DNA of 64,000 bases from Prevotella dentasini JCM 15908 (lineage in GTDB: Bacteria > Bacteroidota > Bacteroidia > Bacteroidales > Bacteroidaceae): the NCBI RefSeq assembly GCF_000614065.1, contig NZ_BAKG01000014.1:1-64000 (forward strand). The letters run 5' to 3'. Shown here in pieces: positions 1-8,368 of this stretch; position 1 is the stretch's first letter, and each line of letters opens with the position of its first letter. A program made the translations under genes and the position numbers. The notes beneath the pieces are model-generated. The model searched no databases, was not told the DNA's origin, and saw only the letters and a program-made list of their open reading frames with translations.

Positions 1-81
1 CGTTCGTCCTATGACGCTCTCTTCCTGAGCGGCAGTTTGCCGGAGACGCTCGCCAATGCTCCTTTCATAAGGGTATCATAG
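1..81 (+). CDS. C-terminal tail of an unknown gene (partial)
   Basis: The first 26 codons of the window are open in frame 1 and end at a TAG at 79-81. The translated tail ends in ...NAPFIRVS. Its base composition is GC-rich like the rest of the chromosome and unlike the AT-rich DNA that follows. I do not recognise the family, and 26 codons are too few to be sure that it is coding. It may be the end of a gene disrupted by the adjacent transposase remnant. Confidence 0.3.
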   Translation, partial: RSSYDALFLSGSLPETLANAPFIRVS

Positions 82-234
82 TCAGCATGACCTCTGCCTC
101 CGGCATGGTGGATTCACGGTGATATTCCCCCTTGTTGGCCGGTTTGGCGTATATTTTGCCATCATCGCATCAAAAAACTTGCATAAGTCGTCTGCCATAC
201 AGAAAATTTCCGTAACTTTGTCCTTGATGAACAT
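66..234 (-). pseudogene. IS982-family transposase, N-terminal remnant
   Basis: Read leftward from the ATG at 232-234, the frame begins MFIKDKVTEIFCMADDLCKF, which resembles the N-terminus of IS982-type transposases from Bacteroidota. After about 36 codons the frame shifts at a run of five G (about 131-136). It continues in the next frame as YHRESTMPEAEVML, matching the usual H-R-x-S-x-M-x-D-A-E-V-M segment of the family. Homology stops about 15 residues later, so the DDE catalytic core is missing. This is a dead fragment of an insertion sequence. The family assignment is from memory of the N-terminal motif; no terminal inverted repeats were identified. Confidence 0.6.
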
Positions 235-369
235 TGCGATTTTTGATTGTAATCCTTTGTATTTCAGCACTATAAAGATACGACGGATTTCGTTAATCAC
301 CAAATTTACAAGGACTTATAATTCATAGAACTTACGTTAAATAACAGCAATTCATTGACCTATTAGAAT

Positions 370-2622
370 ATGAAATATAAATTTATCATAGGATTATACG
401 CTTTCTTTTTGCCGACATATATGGGGGCAAGGAATTTCCGGACAGGTAAAAGATTTTTATAACCATCCCGTATCGTACGCAACAGTTATGCTTTATTCGG
501 TAGATTCTGTATATAAAGAAACTGCCGTGTGTGATGATGAAGGACGCTTTCAACTGCAAACCGATATTAAGCCATACAGGCTATTGGTTCAGCATATTTC
601 TTACACCACCTTATCTGTTGTTTCATCTGATAGCGTTTTGAACAACCTTGTACTTGAAGATAAAGCAGAAGTTTTGGGGGAAGTTGTTGTCAAGGCTGAA
701 CGGCCAATAATGAAAATGCGCAATGGAGGATTGGTCTTCAATCCGCAAACTCTTTCAAAAGCCAGACTCTTAGCAACGGCATTTGATTTGCTCTGTGAAA
801 CTCCGGGTGTACAATCTTTTGACAAAGAAACAATTTCTATGGTAGGCACTGGTGTAACACCAACTATTCTCATCAATGGTAAACCATCAACGATGAGTGC
901 CACCAATGTTTTGAATTACATAAAGTCACTTCCTTCTAATCGTGTTAAGGAAATAGAGGTGAACTACAATCCTCCAGCAAATTGGAATGTGAAAGGAACT
1001 GCCATTAATATTGTTCTGACAGAGAGTTTGTCTGATTTTATGACGGGGCAAGTGCAATCAAAATGGCAAAATAAACATGCTGATAGTTTTAATGAAAACG
1101 CATCGGTAATGTTTTCTAAAGGAAAATTCTCTGCTGATTTTATCTATAGCCTTGATTATGGAAAATCCTTGACAGAAAAAAACACTTGGATAAAGCACGA
1201 TATTCAAGGAGAGACTATCGACTTGACAAGCAATACGAAAAGAAAAGGTAGTACTCCTTATAGCCATAATATTTATGTTGGACTTAAATATAATCTTCCA
1301 AGTAACCAATATTTAAGTTTGACTTACAACAATAGTCTGACACCATCAGGCAAATCAGAAATAGTATCATATAACAGCTTACTGGGAAATACTTTACAAT
1401 CTACGCAAAACAAAACCTACCTTCACAATGTTTCTTTGGATTACATGATGCCTAAAGGTTGGCGTTTAGGAATGGAATACCTCTATTTCAACACAAAGCA
1501 AGATTATACAGGCTATGTAATTAACAAACATACAGAATACTCCCAATATCAAAGAATAAACAAATATAATGCCTTTTTAAGTGGACATTCTGCAATAAAT
1601 AAAAGCTGGTCACTTGGATATGGAGCAAATTATACCCACACTTCCAGCAATAGCGGACAACCGACACTTAAAAGTACACTTTATAATGAAGATTATGCAA
1701 AAATATATGCAGACGCTGAGGGTAATATTTTAAATGGAAAATTATATTTAAGAGGCACTTTAGCAGTCGATTGGTACAAAATAAAAGAGTATAAAGAATG
1801 GTCTTTTATGCCAAGTTTTTCATTAACATACAATATAGCACCTCAACATCAATTGATGTCATCATTTCAGACTTTCCGGCTTTATCCAACTATTGGTTAA
1901 GGCAAGACTTTATACAGCAGGTTGATGGATACGAAGTGAAAGTAGGTAATCCAACCTTAAAAGTGGCAAAATATAATATAGCGTCTTTATATTATATTTT
2001 CAAACAAAAATATTATCTCAGCATAAGTTATTATCATGTCAAAGATGCTTTCTTTACCCAGCACTATCAATCTCCCGAAAATCTTCAACTTATCAACCAA
2101 ATAGCAAATATAGATTTGTCAAAGGTTTTCACTATCTATCTGAATGTCCCTTTTACCATTGCCAATAAATGGTACTTGACATTTACTCCCTCTGCTTTTC
2201 ATGAATACTATAAAACGGCAAATTGGCATAATTTATCGTTTAAAGTTTCTGGTTGGTCAACTAATATCACGGTCAATAGCCAACTTGTATTGTCCTCTGA
2301 ACCACGCTTAACGTTTATAACAAAGGCTTTTGCAGGTACAGCCCAAAGACAAGGAATCTTAAAAACTGATGGAGTCTGGTTCGTTGATGCTGGTTTACAA
2401 CTCAGTATGCTGAAAGATAAATTGAATATTGGATTCTATGCTAACGATATATTCGAGTCCGCTACATTACATTATGGCACACACTTTATGAACCAATGGA
2501 GCGAAACTCAAGATTGCTATAATAGAGGTTTCTCATTAACGCTGACTTACAAGTTCAGCAATTACAAAGAAAAGAATAGGAAAAAAGTTGATACATCACG
2601 AATGGGAATAGACAATTTATAA
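370..2622 (+). pseudogene. TonB-dependent-receptor-like outer-membrane beta-barrel protein, frame broken twice
   Basis: The reconstructed product is about 750 residues: a signal-peptide-like start at 370 (MKYKFIIGLYAFFLPTY), a carboxypeptidase-regulatory-like domain (ISGQVKDFYNHPV ... LVLEDKAEVLGEVVVKAERP), a plug-like segment, and a long barrel rich in alternating aromatic strands ending in FSLTLTYKF. This is the layout of outer-membrane receptors in Bacteroidota that lack a SusD partner. The frame breaks at a five-G run near 422-427 (one G too many, or two bases missing) and near 1889, where one A missing from CCAAAC would rejoin LYP to NYWLRQDF. The DNA is much more AT-rich than the genes downstream, which suggests transfer. 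It may be a true pseudogene or carry sequencing errors; the ligand is unknown. Confidence 0.75.
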
Positions 2623-2828
2623 AATTGAGACATCTATACAAAAGAGGAGTTCTGCGAGCAGTTGGATAAGTATCAAGACTAATGGCGAGGAGAAAGGTGT
2701 TGCCCTTCTTCCTGTGTCATTTGAACAGCAGGTAAAAGTGAGAGGAATTGGTGGGGATGAAGAAGAAGGAGAACGGGAATGTTGGGCGTATAGTAATATT
2801 TTCTCTGTTTCGTCGTTAATACTATGAT
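2623..2828. other. Intergenic stretch with a possible coding remnant
   Basis: The composition changes from AT-rich to chromosomal here. A short open stretch ending at the TAA near 2684 reads IYTKEEFCEQLDKYQD and looks protein-like, but it has no start codon and follows a stop. It may be the tail of a lost gene. No clear promoter or terminator is visible. Confidence 0.3.
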
Positions 2829-3992
2829 ATGCAGTGGACGGACAGAATACGGCAGGTGAAGATTTTTCTTGTTGTGGCAGCTATATTGATAGCTGTTACT
2901 TCATTGATAGTTTCCCATTTTCTGACCCAAGACCTTGCACAGCAGGAACGAACCCGGATGGAAGTCTGGGCCGAAGCTATGAAATCGCTGAACAAGGCAG
3001 ATGATACCACAGACCTGAGCCTTGTATTGAAGGTTCTCAACGAGAACAATACCATTCCCGTTGTCGTCCTTGACAATGCCGGAAACGTTACGGATTTCCG
3101 TAACGTAAGTATTTCTGCCAAAACCTATCAGGATAGTCTGAAGTTTGTCGGCCTGATGGGAAAGAAGCTGAAAACGGAAGGCAGAAATATCCGTATATCC
3201 ATAGGAGAATCAGAAAAAGACTATATAGATGTTTGCTATGGTGACTCTCTGATGCTTCGCCGGCTGGCCGTGTATCCTTACGTTCAGTTAGGCGTAGTGA
3301 TGCTGTTTGTTGTTGTGGCTGTCTTTGCGCTGCTTACGTCGAAGCGTGCCGAACAGAATAAGGTGTGGGTGGGGCTTAGCAAGGAGACCGCCCACCAGTT
3401 GGGAACTCCTATCTCGTCGCTGATGGCATGGACGACGATACTGAAAGAGACTTATCCCGAGGATGAGTTGCTGCCCGAAATGGACAAGGACGTGAAGCGG
3501 TTGCAGCTGATAGCCGACCGTTTCTCGAAAATCGGCTCACTCCCAGAGCCGCTTCCGGCGAGCCTTAACGAGGTTTTGGAGCATGTGGTTGACTATATGG
3601 ACCGTCGGACTTCCAAGCGAATCCAGATGATAAAGGATTTCCCGGAGCATGATATTATAGTAAAAATGAACGAATCGCTTTTCGAGTGGGTGATAGAAAA
3701 CCTCTGCAAGAATGCCGTCGATGCCATGGGAGGCGAGGCCGGTCGCATAACTCTTCATCTTGAAGAGAGCGAAACACGTGCCATTATAGACATATCCGAC
3801 ACTGGAAAGGGAATCAGAAAAAAGGACATCAAGAACGTTTTCCGTCCCGGATTTACCACGAAGAAACGGGGATGGGGCTTAGGTCTGAGCCTTGCCAAGC
3901 GCATTGTAGAGGAATATCACCACGGCAGTATATGGGTGAAAGGCTCGGAAGTCGGCAAGGGTACGACGTTCAGGATAGAACTGCGGAAATAA
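2829..3992 (+). CDS. Membrane-bound sensor histidine kinase
   Basis: This 387-residue kinase has transmembrane helices at about 11-31 and 150-170 flanking a sensor segment of about 120 residues. A dimerisation/phosphoacceptor region follows (His189 in SKETAHQLGTPIS) and then an HATPase domain: N box around Asn291-Asn295, G1 DTGKG at 324-328 and G2 GWGLGLSLAK at 348-357. The HQLGTP H-box is typical of Bacteroidota kinases. No response regulator is adjacent, so it is an orphan kinase of unknown signal. The ATG at 2829 is the first in frame; another ATG in a different frame sits at 2824. It stands alone, converging on ybeY. Confidence 0.88.
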   Translation: MQWTDRIRQVKIFLVVAAILIAVTSLIVSHFLTQDLAQQERTRMEVWAEAMKSLNKADDTTDLSLVLKVLNENNTIPVVVLDNAGNVTDFRNVSISAKTYQDSLKFVGLMGKKLKTEGRNIRISIGESEKDYIDVCYGDSLMLRRLAVYPYVQLGVVMLFVVVAVFALLTSKRAEQNKVWVGLSKETAHQLGTPISSLMAWTTILKETYPEDELLPEMDKDVKRLQLIADRFSKIGSLPEPLPASLNEVLEHVVDYMDRRTSKRIQMIKDFPEHDIIVKMNESLFEWVIENLCKNAVDAMGGEAGRITLHLEESETRAIIDISDTGKGIRKKDIKNVFRPGFTTKKRGWGLGLSLAKRIVEEYHHGSIWVKGSEVGKGTTFRIELRK

Positions 3993-3995
3993 TCC

Positions 3996-4020
3996 CCTTC
4001 CCGAAATCTGTAAGGGAAGG
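3996..4020. terminator. Short inverted repeat between convergent genes
   Basis: CCTTCCC and GGGAAGG are separated by 11 bases just after the kinase stop and before the ybeY stop. There is no long T run, so a terminator role is only suggested by the position. Confidence 0.35.
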
Positions 4021-4076
4021 ATGTTCAAATGCCTCTTCGGGTGCATGATACTTAGTCCTCGTATGGTTTCGAGGTA

Positions 4077-4550
4077 CTATTCGCAGCCCGTCCGTGCCCT
4101 GTCCGGGGAGTCGGTATGTTCCTGTGCAGTCTGCATTTCTTTTAGCAGAGCCAGTGCCTTGTTCTCGTTGGCCTCCATAATCTCGCGCTCTCCCGGTCCC
4201 TTATCGTTGATGCCGCAGAGATGCAGGATACCGTGGATGATGACGCGGTGCAGTTCCTCGTCGTAGTTTTTGCCGAATTGTCCGGCATTGGTGCGGACGG
4301 TGTCGAGCGAAATAACTATGTCGCCATTGACAATATCGTCCTCATCGTAGTCGAAAGTAATGACGTCGGTATAGTAGTCGTGCCCGAGATAGTCGTTGTT
4401 TACCTCCAGTATCTTCTCGTCGGAGACGAACATATAGCCCACCTCGCCTATCTTCCTGCCGTAGGCAGAAGCTACCGCCTTAATCCATCGGCTTGTTTCG
4501 CGCTTCTTTATCTTTGGCATCTTCACGCCGTCTGCGTTGTATGTAATCAT
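4077..4550 (-). CDS. ybeY: Endoribonuclease YbeY
   Basis: This 157-residue protein resembles the metal-dependent RNase that takes part in 16S rRNA 3'-end maturation and ribosome quality control. The metal motif is HGILHLCGINDKG (His106, His110). The third ligand, a histidine in most bacteria, is Asp116 here, which I recall as the usual Bacteroidota form. The preceding TDVITFDYDE segment is also characteristic. It lies about 50 bases downstream of coaD on the same strand and probably shares its promoter. The last 15-20 residues (HTDSPDRARTGCE) are poorly conserved in appearance. Function by family; confident. Confidence 0.9.
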   Translation of the reverse strand: MITYNADGVKMPKIKKRETSRWIKAVASAYGRKIGEVGYMFVSDEKILEVNNDYLGHDYYTDVITFDYDEDDIVNGDIVISLDTVRTNAGQFGKNYDEELHRVIIHGILHLCGINDKGPGEREIMEANENKALALLKEMQTAQEHTDSPDRARTGCE

Positions 4551-4602
4551 TCTTTGGTGTATTTTATTCTTTTGGAGGGCTTGAGCCAGAAGTCCCCTAT
4601 CC

Positions 4603-5049
4603 CTAATAGCCCTTGGGGAGAAACTCTGCGATGTCCCTTCCGAAGTGTTTCAGTTCGCGGACAACGCTCGAGCTGATACTCCCGTATCGTGGTTCGGCAA
4701 AGAGGAGGAGAGTCTCTATTCCGCTCAGCTGGCGGTTGATGTCGGCCTGTTCGCGCTCATACTCGAAGTCCTTGACGCTCCGCACACCTTTTATTATATA
4801 GTCTGCCCGTTCGCGCTGTGCAAAGCCGATGGTCAGGTCGCTGTATTCCTTTACCTCAATCTTCGGCTCCCGTGCGTAGAGACGGGCGATGCGCGCCACC
4901 CGTTCGTCTGCCGTGAGCATGTATTTCTTGCGTTCGTTGACTCCTACCCCGACGACTATACGGTCGAACAGCGGCAGCGTGCGGCGCACGATGGAGTCGT
5001 GTCCGATGGTGAAGGGGTCGAAGCTGCCGACAAAGATAGCTGTTTTCAT
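4603..5049 (-). CDS. coaD: Phosphopantetheine adenylyltransferase
   Basis: CoaD transfers AMP from ATP to 4'-phosphopantetheine, the penultimate step of coenzyme A synthesis, in the cytosol. The nucleotidyltransferase signature GSFDPFTIGH lies at the N-terminus and the SISSSVVREL motif near the C-terminus. I choose the ATG at 5047-5049 (MKTAIFVGSFDP) because the family starts just before the GSFDP motif; the longer frame adds 17 residues without similarity. The promoter box at 5119-5126 supports this start. It is probably co-transcribed with ybeY. The length of 148 residues is close to normal, slightly short. Confidence 0.93.
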   Translation of the reverse strand: MKTAIFVGSFDPFTIGHDSIVRRTLPLFDRIVVGVGVNERKKYMLTADERVARIARLYAREPKIEVKEYSDLTIGFAQRERADYIIKGVRSVKDFEYEREQADINRQLSGIETLLLFAEPRYGSISSSVVRELKHFGRDIAEFLPKGY

Positions 5050-5118
5050 TATTTCCAGTATGGATAGTTGTGTCTGAACGGTGTTATGGAGGTGTTCCAA
5101 GACACTTCAATTGTCCTG

Positions 5119-5150
5119 CAAATATACTCCATTTCCAAAACATATCCAAA
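5119..5150 (-). promoter_or_regulatory. Promoter of coaD-ybeY
   Basis: On the minus strand TTTG (5147-5150) is separated by exactly 20 bases from TATATTTG (5119-5126). This is the Bacteroidota sigma-ABfr pattern TTTG-N20-TAnnTTTG, about 70 bases upstream of the coaD start. Confidence 0.75.
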
Positions 5151-5166
5151 TAAAAACGGGAGATTG

Positions 5167-5619
5167 TTAGTCTCCCGTCAGTCCTTGAATGTCCTTCAGC
5201 GACACGCTGCCCAAGACGTTGATGATGGTCAGCTCGTCTTTTTCGGTCGTCAGCAGTACGAACTCGTTCTTGCCGCTGCCTGCCGCTCGCTGATAGATGG
5301 TGGTATGCTCGCCGTCGTCGGACATCTGCATCGCCACGCCGTAGTGCATCTTCCGGTAGTAGGCTGTGGCATCCTTTTTGATGCGGGGAATCAGCGACGG
5401 CCGGTCGCATGAGAAGATTTGCAGGTGGTCGAGCCGTCCGGCTATGCGCGAAATGGCATCCTTGGACGATTTGGAACCCTGCATGCCGCGGAGCATATAC
5501 TTGGAGATGTAGACGACCGAGACTCCGTCGTAGTCGCTGTATTTGTTGAAGACAGCCTGCTGCGCCTGCGCCATGATGCAGACAAGCGTCAGCAACAGTG
5601 AGATGGTTGTTCTTTTCAT
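5167..5619 (-). CDS. Exported DUF4252 protein (third in the ECF operon)
   Basis: This 150-residue protein has an N-terminal signal peptide (MKRTTISLLLTLVCIMAQAQ) and the DUF4252 pattern: an N-terminal Y(S)-x(n)-VVYISKYMLRGM segment, a central LDHLQIFSC, and a C-terminal EFVLLTTEKDELTIINVLG. Family function is unknown. It is the last gene of the leftward operon, three bases after the anti-sigma-like gene. Its link with an ECF sigma factor suggests an envelope-stress or signalling role, which is inference. Confidence 0.85.
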   Translation of the reverse strand: MKRTTISLLLTLVCIMAQAQQAVFNKYSDYDGVSVVYISKYMLRGMQGSKSSKDAISRIAGRLDHLQIFSCDRPSLIPRIKKDATAYYRKMHYGVAMQMSDDGEHTTIYQRAAGSGKNEFVLLTTEKDELTIINVLGSVSLKDIQGLTGD

Positions 5620-5622
5620 ATT

Positions 5623-6108
5623 CTAATCAATTTGTTTGGGGGTGATTTCCTGTGCCTTTTCTATTCCTTTGTTGAGAGATTTGGAGAATTTCAACAGGGC
5701 CTTGCTCGTCTGGGCGTAGGCATCTTCCTGATTGGTATAGGTATCCTGAGGCGGCTGCTGTGCCTTTCCCTGACCGTGATAGACGAAGACCGAGACCGAG
5801 ACGACGAGCAACAGGCTGGCCGCTGCGGCCGTTATCCAGCGAAGGCTTGCTCGCTGGCTGCTTCGCCGTGCCGTCTTCTCTACCGTGTTCCACTGGTTGA
5901 TTTGCCGTGCGAGCCGCTCTCCGAGAGCAACGGGTACAGGACAGTCCTCCGGCTGCATCGCGCGGAAGAACAGCTGTTCCTCCTTCAGCTCCTCCGCCAT
6001 GTCGTTTCCCTGTCGGAAATAGTCGTGCAGGGTCTTTTCCTCGGCTTCGGTGGTCAGTCCGTCGTAGAACTTCTCCAGCAGCATCCTGATGTTTTCGGTC
6101 TGTGTCAT
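5623..6108 (-). CDS. Anti-sigma-factor-like single-pass membrane protein
   Basis: This 161-residue protein has an acidic cytosolic N-terminal part (residues 1-85, with YDGLTTEAEEKTLHDYF), one transmembrane helix at about 90-112 (WITAAAASLLLVVSVSVFVY) and a periplasmic tail rich in polar residues. Its start overlaps the end of the ECF sigma gene by four bases (ATGA), the classic arrangement of a sigma factor and its membrane anti-sigma factor. The N-terminal domain does not clearly match a named anti-sigma family, so the role rests on topology and context. It probably sequesters the sigma factor at the membrane. Confidence 0.7.
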   Translation of the reverse strand: MTQTENIRMLLEKFYDGLTTEAEEKTLHDYFRQGNDMAEELKEEQLFFRAMQPEDCPVPVALGERLARQINQWNTVEKTARRSSQRASLRWITAAAASLLLVVSVSVFVYHGQGKAQQPPQDTYTNQEDAYAQTSKALLKFSKSLNKGIEKAQEITPKQID

Positions 6109-6605
6109 GTCTTTGTTTCTTTTAAGAGTTCTCTTATTCGTCTTCTTGCCCGGCTGAGAATGGAGCGGATATTGACCTCCGTCAGTCCCGTTTCCCGGCT
6201 AATCTCGTTGTAGGGGAGGCCTTCAAGGTCGCGCATGGCCATGATTCTGCCTTGTGGGTCGGGCAGCCCGGCTATCAGACGCCGCAGTCTGGCGTACTCG
6301 TCGTGCGCTTCTATCTGCCTTGCGGGGTCTTCGCCGGCTGTCAGCCTCATTTGCCCTATGTCAGCCTCGGTCTCCTCTATCTTCCGGCTCCGCAAGGTGT
6401 CGTAGTAGACGTTCCGCAGCAGGGTGATGGCGTAGGCCCTGGCGTTCTTGTTGATGAGAATTTGGCCTCGTCGTGTCCATAGTTTCAGGAAGGTCTCCTG
6501 CACCAAGTCCTCTGCCGACTGGACGTTTCCCGTCAGTCTCCATGCCACGGTGTAGAGCTTTTGGTAGCAGGGCAGGAAGGTGGATTTGAATTGTGAAGCG
6601 TCCAT
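6105..6605 (-). CDS. ECF-type RNA polymerase sigma factor
   Basis: This 166-residue sigma-70 family factor has region 2 in the N-terminal half (YTVAWRLTGNVQSAEDLVQE, then ETFLKLW) and region 4 near the C-terminus (LEGLPYNEISRETGLTEVNI, then SILSRARRRI). There is no region 1 or 3, which defines the ECF group. I choose the ATG at 6603-6605 (MDASQFKSTFLPCYQ), because the upstream extension is not family-like. It overlaps the anti-sigma-like gene by four bases. It lies between two DUF4252 genes upstream and one downstream. The promoter at 7801-7827 has ECF-like elements, so the operon may be autoregulated. Confidence 0.92.
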   Translation of the reverse strand: MDASQFKSTFLPCYQKLYTVAWRLTGNVQSAEDLVQETFLKLWTRRGQILINKNARAYAITLLRNVYYDTLRSRKIEETEADIGQMRLTAGEDPARQIEAHDEYARLRRLIAGLPDPQGRIMAMRDLEGLPYNEISRETGLTEVNIRSILSRARRRIRELLKETKT

Positions 6606-6642
6606 CTTGGTGTGTTTGTTGATTGCAGTGAGACGGTTGGGC

Positions 6643-6665
6643 ACTGCTGAAGCCCGTTCAGCAGT
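6643..6665. promoter_or_regulatory. Hairpin between the DUF4252 pair and the sigma gene
   Basis: ACTGCTGAA (6643-6651) and TTCAGCAGT (6657-6665) form a perfect 9-bp stem with a 5-base loop, extendable by a GGG/CCC pair after one mismatch. It sits in the 190-base gap inside the leftward operon. There is no T run, so it looks more like a processing or attenuation element than a full terminator. Confidence 0.5.
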
Positions 6666-6797
6666 ACCCGTCTGTGCGCTCTTTTCTGTATGTTTCCGGC
6701 AGACGCGGCATCTGTCCCTTGCTTTGTGGGCATGGTTCGGCCGCGTCTGCGATGTCCCGTATCTTCATTTTGGGTGGGTTTTCGGATGGTTTCCGTT

Positions 6798-7271
6798 CTA
6801 CTTCCCGTACTGGTCCACCGCAATGTTGAGGTCTTCCGGGCGAATCTTTCCCTTGATTTGTATGAGCGCGCAGTCCTCTTCGTCGCTGTTGAATACGAGC
6901 AGCTCGCGTATCAGTCCGTCTTTCTCCTTTGTCAGGATGAGGGCGTGGTCCTTCCCCTCCTTGGCACTGACGATAGTCTCGTAGTCCTCGTGGCGGAAGT
7001 TTTGGACCGTTTTGCGAAACTCCTGTTTCACTTTGTCGGAGCAGTCTTCCAAGTTGAGAACACGCACGGAACTGATAGACTTGGCCACGCGCGTGCCTTC
7101 GTCGTCGTTTTCGGTTTTGGCGATGTGTGCCAACTTGAAGAGCACGCTCGGCACGGAAACGTATTCGGCATCGGTCTTCGACTTGTAGTTTTCAAAAATC
7201 TCCTCAACGCTCTGTGCGCAGAGTGTCTGACAGGCAACGGCAAGGGCTGCCACTAATAATAATTTTCTCAT
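6798..7271 (-). CDS. Exported DUF4252 protein (second in the ECF operon)
   Basis: This protein of about 157 residues has a signal peptide (MRKLLLVAALAVACQTLCAQ) and the DUF4252 layout: VEEIFENYKSKTDAEYVSVP, then RVLNLEDCSDKVKQEF and a C-terminal ELLVFNSDEEDCALIQIKG strand pair. I take the ATG at 7269-7271 because MRKLLL gives a clean signal peptide; another ATG lies six bases upstream. It overlaps the end of the preceding DUF4252 gene, and the two resemble each other in signal sequence and order of motifs, which suggests an old duplication. Function unknown. Confidence 0.82.
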   Translation of the reverse strand: MRKLLLVAALAVACQTLCAQSVEEIFENYKSKTDAEYVSVPSVLFKLAHIAKTENDDEGTRVAKSISSVRVLNLEDCSDKVKQEFRKTVQNFRHEDYETIVSAKEGKDHALILTKEKDGLIRELLVFNSDEEDCALIQIKGKIRPEDLNIAVDQYGK

Positions 7272-7273
7272 AG

Positions 7274-7750
7274 TCAATTATCTGTATTTATAATATCCTT
7301 AAATATGGAGTCCGACATCTTCTCGTCGAAGTGTCCTTTCATCTCCAGAATATAGGCACTGTCTTTCGCCAAGATGACGAAAGCAATCTGCATGATGTTC
7401 TCGTCCGTGGTGTCAGCCAGCAGGATAAATTCCCCTCCGTTCCCTTTCAGTCGTGTCATTTCCTCGTAGTCGGTGATGGAATGGTTCTTGAAGAGCTTCG
7501 CCAGTTTTTTCATTTCGGCTTTGGGCATATCGTTCAGTTTGAGCATGACCATCTTGTCCATGAGCTTGGCATAGTCGGCTCCGTTATTCTTGTCTTTCTC
7601 CTTAAACGCTGCCTTTATCTCCTCCTTCGACATGTCGTTGTAGGTGGCGTACTTTTTGCCTTTGTACAGGCTGATGACCTCGTCGAGCGTCTGAGCCTGT
7701 CCTGCGATGCTCACGGCCAACATGGCCAGTGCCAACAATAGTTTTCTCAT
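7274..7750 (-). CDS. Exported DUF4252 protein (first in the ECF operon)
   Basis: This protein of about 158 residues starts with the signal peptide MRKLLLALAMLAVSIAGQAQ, then TLDEVISLYKGKKYATYNDM, then LNDMPKAEMKKLAKLF and a C-terminal segment ending in LEMKGHFDEKMSDSIFKDII. I choose the ATG at 7748-7750; a second candidate ATG at 7774 adds MNPLTIKT. The long upstream extension of the open frame runs through the promoter and an intergenic repeat and is not coding. It is promoter-proximal in the operon. Function unknown; family assigned from length, export signal and motif order. Confidence 0.8.
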   Translation of the reverse strand: MRKLLLALAMLAVSIAGQAQTLDEVISLYKGKKYATYNDMSKEEIKAAFKEKDKNNGADYAKLMDKMVMLKLNDMPKAEMKKLAKLFKNHSITDYEEMTRLKGNGGEFILLADTTDENIMQIAFVILAKDSAYILEMKGHFDEKMSDSIFKDIINTDN

Positions 7751-7800
7751 TGTCTTTATTGTTAAAGGGTTCATGTTTTGTTTTCGCTTACATAATATAG

Positions 7801-7827
7801 AGACGTAAAAACGGGCTGTTTTGTTGC
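7801..7827 (-). promoter_or_regulatory. ECF-type promoter of the sigma/DUF4252 operon
   Basis: On the minus strand GCAAC (7823-7827) is followed after 17 bases by CGTCT (7801-7805). A GnAAC-like -35 with a CGTC-type -10 is typical of ECF sigma promoters. It lies 28-51 bases upstream of the candidate starts. No TAnnTTTG box is seen here. This is the expected arrangement if the encoded sigma factor drives its own operon. Confidence 0.6.
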
Positions 7828-7886
7828 AGAAAGTTCCGTGAAATTTTCCGAAAGAGGAGAAAGCGTTAGGCCGGCAAGGCTTGACG

Positions 7887-7959
7887 GCAAAACGAAAGTG
7901 CCGTTTTCGCATGGCCAGAACGGCACTTTCGTCCGGTCAAAGCGGCACTTTCGTTTTGC
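7887..7959. repeat. Intergenic mosaic inverted repeat, copy A
   Basis: A 73-base element with perfect 17-bp ends: GCAAAACGAAAGTGCCG (7887-7903) and CGGCACTTTCGTTTTGC (7943-7959). Inside is another inverted core at 7919-7931 and the joiner GGTCAAAG (7935-7942). It lies between divergent genes, upstream of the ECF promoter. It is one of six related elements in the window (others near 15.8, 22.5, 32.5, 43.1 and 51.7 kb). Confidence 0.9.
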
Positions 7960-8350
7960 GGGTCGGAGAGGCTTGCAGCGTGGCAGCTTCATCGTCATGG
8001 CGCGGCGATGCCATTCTCCGGCATGCGTAAGTAGTTTCCGGCACTTCTCGTCATGAGGGCAGGCATGTCAGGCGCAAATAGCCCGGACAGCCATCTGTCT
8101 GCATGCAGGCTGGCACCATGAGACAGGCCGTCATGCGGAAACGGACGGTCGCTGCTGGGGCAAAGCGGTGCCGGCCTGACAGGGAATGTTGACCGCTTAT
8201 TATAATATAAGGTATAGAGGCAAGCCGTGGCTGCTGTTTTATGGCGGCAGCTTCTTGCAAAAGCTGCGTCTGAAGTCTGCTGGAGCTGTGTGCTGCCCTT
8301 TTTTAGAATCTTTTTTGCCTTTAACTTGAAGATTATCAGAAAAATATTCG
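7960..8350. other. Non-coding divergent intergenic region
   Basis: Between repeat copy A and the yceD promoter I see no convincing gene. Short open frames on both strands lack family features. The whole gap between the divergent operons is about 620 bases. Confidence 0.6.
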
Positions 8351-8358
8351 TAACTTTG
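8351..8358 (+). promoter_or_regulatory. -7 box of the yceD-rpmF-fabH operon
   Basis: TAACTTTG matches TAnnTTTG, with CTTG about 22 bases upstream. It ends only 10 bases before the yceD ATG, so the transcript would be leaderless or nearly so. Confidence 0.65.
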
Positions 8359-8368
8359 CAACCCGATT

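Noticed and set aside
421-427. Phase-variable homopolymer switch in the receptor gene
   Set aside because: Only five G, shorter than usual slippage tracts, and a second break exists downstream. Kept only as a remote possibility.
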